The position numbers and the translations under genes are program-made. A model generated the notes under the pieces. The model saw only the letters and a program-made list of their open reading frames with translations. It was not told the DNA's origin and searched no databases. Below, in pieces: positions 4,774 to 6,810 of a stretch of DNA of 6,810 bases. Source of the stretch: Patescibacteria group bacterium (GTDB lineage Bacteria; Patescibacteriota; Minisyncoccia; Phycocordibacterales; SIBU01); contig JAGWZX010000034.1 in assembly GCA_018968805.1 (NCBI GenBank), positions 1 through 6,810 of the forward strand. Reading direction: 5' to 3'. Position 1 is the first letter of the stretch. Each line of letters opens with the position of its first letter.

Positions 4774-6810
4774 TTATAATATGTTTTCAGCAACGCGAAG
4801 CATATTGCCCCAATTCTCTCCAACCGAAACTTCGGCAACAATCGGTACACCGCGGGAAATTTTCGGGTCAACTTGGCTTTCCATTATTTTCTTGATTTCC
4901 GGCGCGACTTTTTTGACAAGCGATTTTTCCATTTCATAGACGAGTTCGTCGTGGACCTGGAGAATCAGACGGACTTTTTCCGACAGCTTGTTTTCCTTGA
5001 GCCACAGGTCGGCGTGAATCATCGCCAATTTTATGATATCCGCCTCCGTGCCTTGAATCGGCGCGTTGATGGCCATCCGCTCCGCCGCCGCCTTGATAAA
5101 CGGCAAACGCGAGTTGATACCTTCAAAATAGCGACGGCGGCCGAACGCCGTTTCGGTGTAACCGCGCCGCGCCGTTTCTTTTTTCACCTTACCAAGATAT
5201 TCGGCAAGGCCGGAAAAGGTTTTGAAATAATCGTCGTAAAATTTTTGGGCTTCGGCGCGGGGAACAGGCGCGCCGCCGGGCGCCGCGAGCGCTTTTTGGA
5301 GCGACACAACGCCCATACCATACATCACGCCGAAATTTATCACCTTCGCCCGGCGGCGCATCTCTTTATCCACTTTATCAATCGGCACATTGAAAACCGC
5401 CGCCGCAACCGCGGCGTGCACATCCCTTCCTTCCTTGAAAATCCTGATCAGTTCTTTATCGCCGGAAAGAAAAGCCGCGATCCTAAGTTCAATCTGTGAA
5501 TAGTCAAACGAGACGAGAACGCTTCCCTCTTCTGCGACAACGGCGTTCCGAATCCTTCTCCCAAGCTCGCTATGGGTCGGCAGGTTCTGCAAATTCGGAC
5601 TCTCCGACGACATCCGCCCCGTCGCCGCGCCGGAAGAAATGAACCGGGCGTGCAACCGGCCGTCAGAGCCAACCATCGGTATGACATTTTCAATGTACGT
5701 GCCGAGAAGCTTCGCGAGTTCGCGGTATTCTAAAATCATGGGAATGATCGGATGAGCGTCGGCAAGTTTTTGGAGTTCCGATTCCTTGGTGGAAAGCGCG
5801 CCGCCGCCGGTTTTTTTCTGATTCTTAGCTTTGAGACCGAGCCTAACAAAAAGAATCTGGCCCAATTGTTTGGGGGATGCGATGTTAAATTTTTCTCCGG
5901 CTGATTTCCAGATTTGTTCTTCCAGCTTTTTAAGGGCCGCGCCGTATTCCTTGCCAAGGGCCGCAAGGTAGGCTGTGTCAATTTTGACGCCGCGCTTATT
6001 CATACGGTCAATAACCGGCATAAGCGGTTTTTCAATTTCCTCATACACTCGCAGAAGGCCCTGCTTTTTAATTTCGCCGGAGAGATATGCGAGCGCGTCT
6101 TCAACTTTCTCTTTTTTTGTGTAAAGCCTGATGTCCTCCCATGTCGGATTGGTGAAATTAGAGTTGATGAGCCAAAGCATGATGCCGGCTTCCTGCGTCA
6201 ATTCCGCGGCTGGCGTATAAAAGAGGGCGCCAGTCGCGCCGTTTGGAGCCGGCGCCGGCGCTTCGGCGGAAACGGCGGCCGGCGCAATTTTGCCGGAAAC
6301 CGCCTGGCGCAAACGTTGGCTGACCGTGCGAAATTCCAAATTGGAAAAAAGCTCGTCGGCCGTTTTCAAATCAACCGTTTCAACCCAGTGCGCCGGAGGC
6401 AACTTAAAATCAATCGGTGCGTCCCGCCGAATGGTCGCCAGAATTTTACTGAACTCCGCCTCCTCTTTATTATTCTCAAGCAGTTCAATAACGCGCTCTT
6501 TAACGCCGGCCTCAAGTAATTTCTTTTTGTTTTTCTCAAGAATTTTATAAAGGTTTTCAATCGCGCCGAATTTTTGCACCAATTCCGTAGCGGTTTTTTC
6601 GCCTATGCCTTTGACGCCAATGATGTTGTCCGAGGGATCGCCGCGCAAGGCTTTGTAGTCCGGCAATAATTCCGGGCCGAAGCCGAACCGCTTAACGACC
6701 GCCTCCTCGTCGTAAAGAATGGTGTCTTGAATACCCTTGCGCAAGGTGTAAACCTGCACCTTTTTGTCGTCCACGAGCTGGAGGGTGTCCATATCGCCGG
6801 AGGCGATCAC
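4774..6810 (-). CDS. polA: DNA polymerase I, 5' end cut by the window
   Basis: Repair and Okazaki-fragment-processing polymerase. 678 residues are visible. The apparent first codon, a GTG, is internal: VIASGDMDTLQLV matches E. coli around Asp138, so about 130 residues are missing. The remaining 5' nuclease part shows Asp6/Asp8, RGDPSDN (56-62) and the helix-hairpin-helix IIGVKGIGEKTA (63-74). An Ala/Pro linker (175-194) and a remnant of about 60 residues replace the 3'-5' exonuclease domain; none of its acidic motifs is recognisable. The polymerase starts near 255 and has TGRMSSESPNLQNLP (397-411), motif A DYSQIELR (Asp436), the O-helix RRRAKVINFGVMYG (485-498; Lys489, Phe493, Tyr497) and motif C QVHDE (Asp621). 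All polymerase residues look intact, so an active enzyme without proofreading is expected. holA follows. Confidence 0.95.
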   Translation of the reverse strand: MIASGDMDTLQLVDDKKVQVYTLRKGIQDTILYDEEAVVKRFGFGPELLPDYKALRGDPSDNIIGVKGIGEKTATELVQKFGAIENLYKILEKNKKKLLEAGVKERVIELLENNKEEAEFSKILATIRRDAPIDFKLPPAHWVETVDLKTADELFSNLEFRTVSQRLRQAVSGKIAPAAVSAEAPAPAPNGATGALFYTPAAELTQEAGIMLWLINSNFTNPTWEDIRLYTKKEKVEDALAYLSGEIKKQGLLRVYEEIEKPLMPVIDRMNKRGVKIDTAYLAALGKEYGAALKKLEEQIWKSAGEKFNIASPKQLGQILFVRLGLKAKNQKKTGGGALSTKESELQKLADAHPIIPMILEYRELAKLLGTYIENVIPMVGSDGRLHARFISSGAATGRMSSESPNLQNLPTHSELGRRIRNAVVAEEGSVLVSFDYSQIELRIAAFLSGDKELIRIFKEGRDVHAAVAAAVFNVPIDKVDKEMRRRAKVINFGVMYGMGVVSLQKALAAPGGAPVPRAEAQKFYDDYFKTFSGLAEYLGKVKKETARRGYTETAFGRRRYFEGINSRLPFIKAAAERMAINAPIQGTEADIIKLAMIHADLWLKENKLSEKVRLILQVHDELVYEMEKSLVKKVAPEIKKIMESQVDPKISRGVPIVAEVSVGENWGNMLRVAENIL

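Noticed and set aside
4873..5499. 208-residue open frame on the plus strand inside polA
   Set aside because: Lies wholly antisense to well-conserved polA motifs; its composition (many Arg, Phe, His) is typical of a mirror frame.
5914..6519. 201-residue open frame on the plus strand inside polA
   Set aside because: Antisense to polA, no recognisable domain, no start signal.
6808..6810. GTG as the start of polA
   Set aside because: The encoded VIASGDMD is an internal 5' nuclease motif; about 130 residues must lie beyond the window.

Overview
The window looks like a piece of a Candidate Phyla Radiation (Patescibacteria, Parcubacteria-like) genome, probably from a metagenome. This is an inference. 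It rests on the short, lysine-rich delta subunit (HolA), a DNA polymerase I whose 3'-5' exonuclease region is collapsed, minus-strand genes lacking clear Shine-Dalgarno sequences, and GC-rich hairpin repeats between genes. TGA is used as a stop codon (first gene), so the UGA-recoding CPR lineages (Gracilibacteria, SR1) are unlikely.

Layout. Positions 1-2232 (+ strand) hold two pyrimidine-biosynthesis genes: a class-1-type dihydroorotate dehydrogenase (pyrD-like) and a dihydroorotase (pyrC). A strong intrinsic terminator separates them, and pyrC has its own Shine-Dalgarno. They supply two consecutive steps, carbamoyl-aspartate to dihydroorotate to orotate. Positions 2233-3532 are a non-coding, hairpin-rich stretch. 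It was interrupted by a complete 978-bp IS982-like insertion sequence (2334-3311) with 24-bp perfect terminal inverted repeats and a 7-bp target duplication. Removing the IS restores a hairpin-plus-TAACRACAAAGTT unit that occurs a second time about 100 bp downstream, so the element landed inside a repeated unit.

Positions 3533-6810 (- strand) read, in transcription order, polA (5' end outside the window), holA, then a 139-residue protein of unknown function. polA and holA are 35 bp apart and probably co-transcribed. The last gene has a possible promoter of its own very close to its GTG start. The pyr genes and the replication genes converge on the repeat/IS region.

Most interesting points: the duplicated hairpin unit split by the IS, the hairpin and overlapping small ORF in the transposase leader, the reduced exonuclease region of PolA, and pyrimidine genes in a lineage usually poor in nucleotide biosynthesis. 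I found no CRISPR array, tRNA, rRNA or clearly new multi-gene system.
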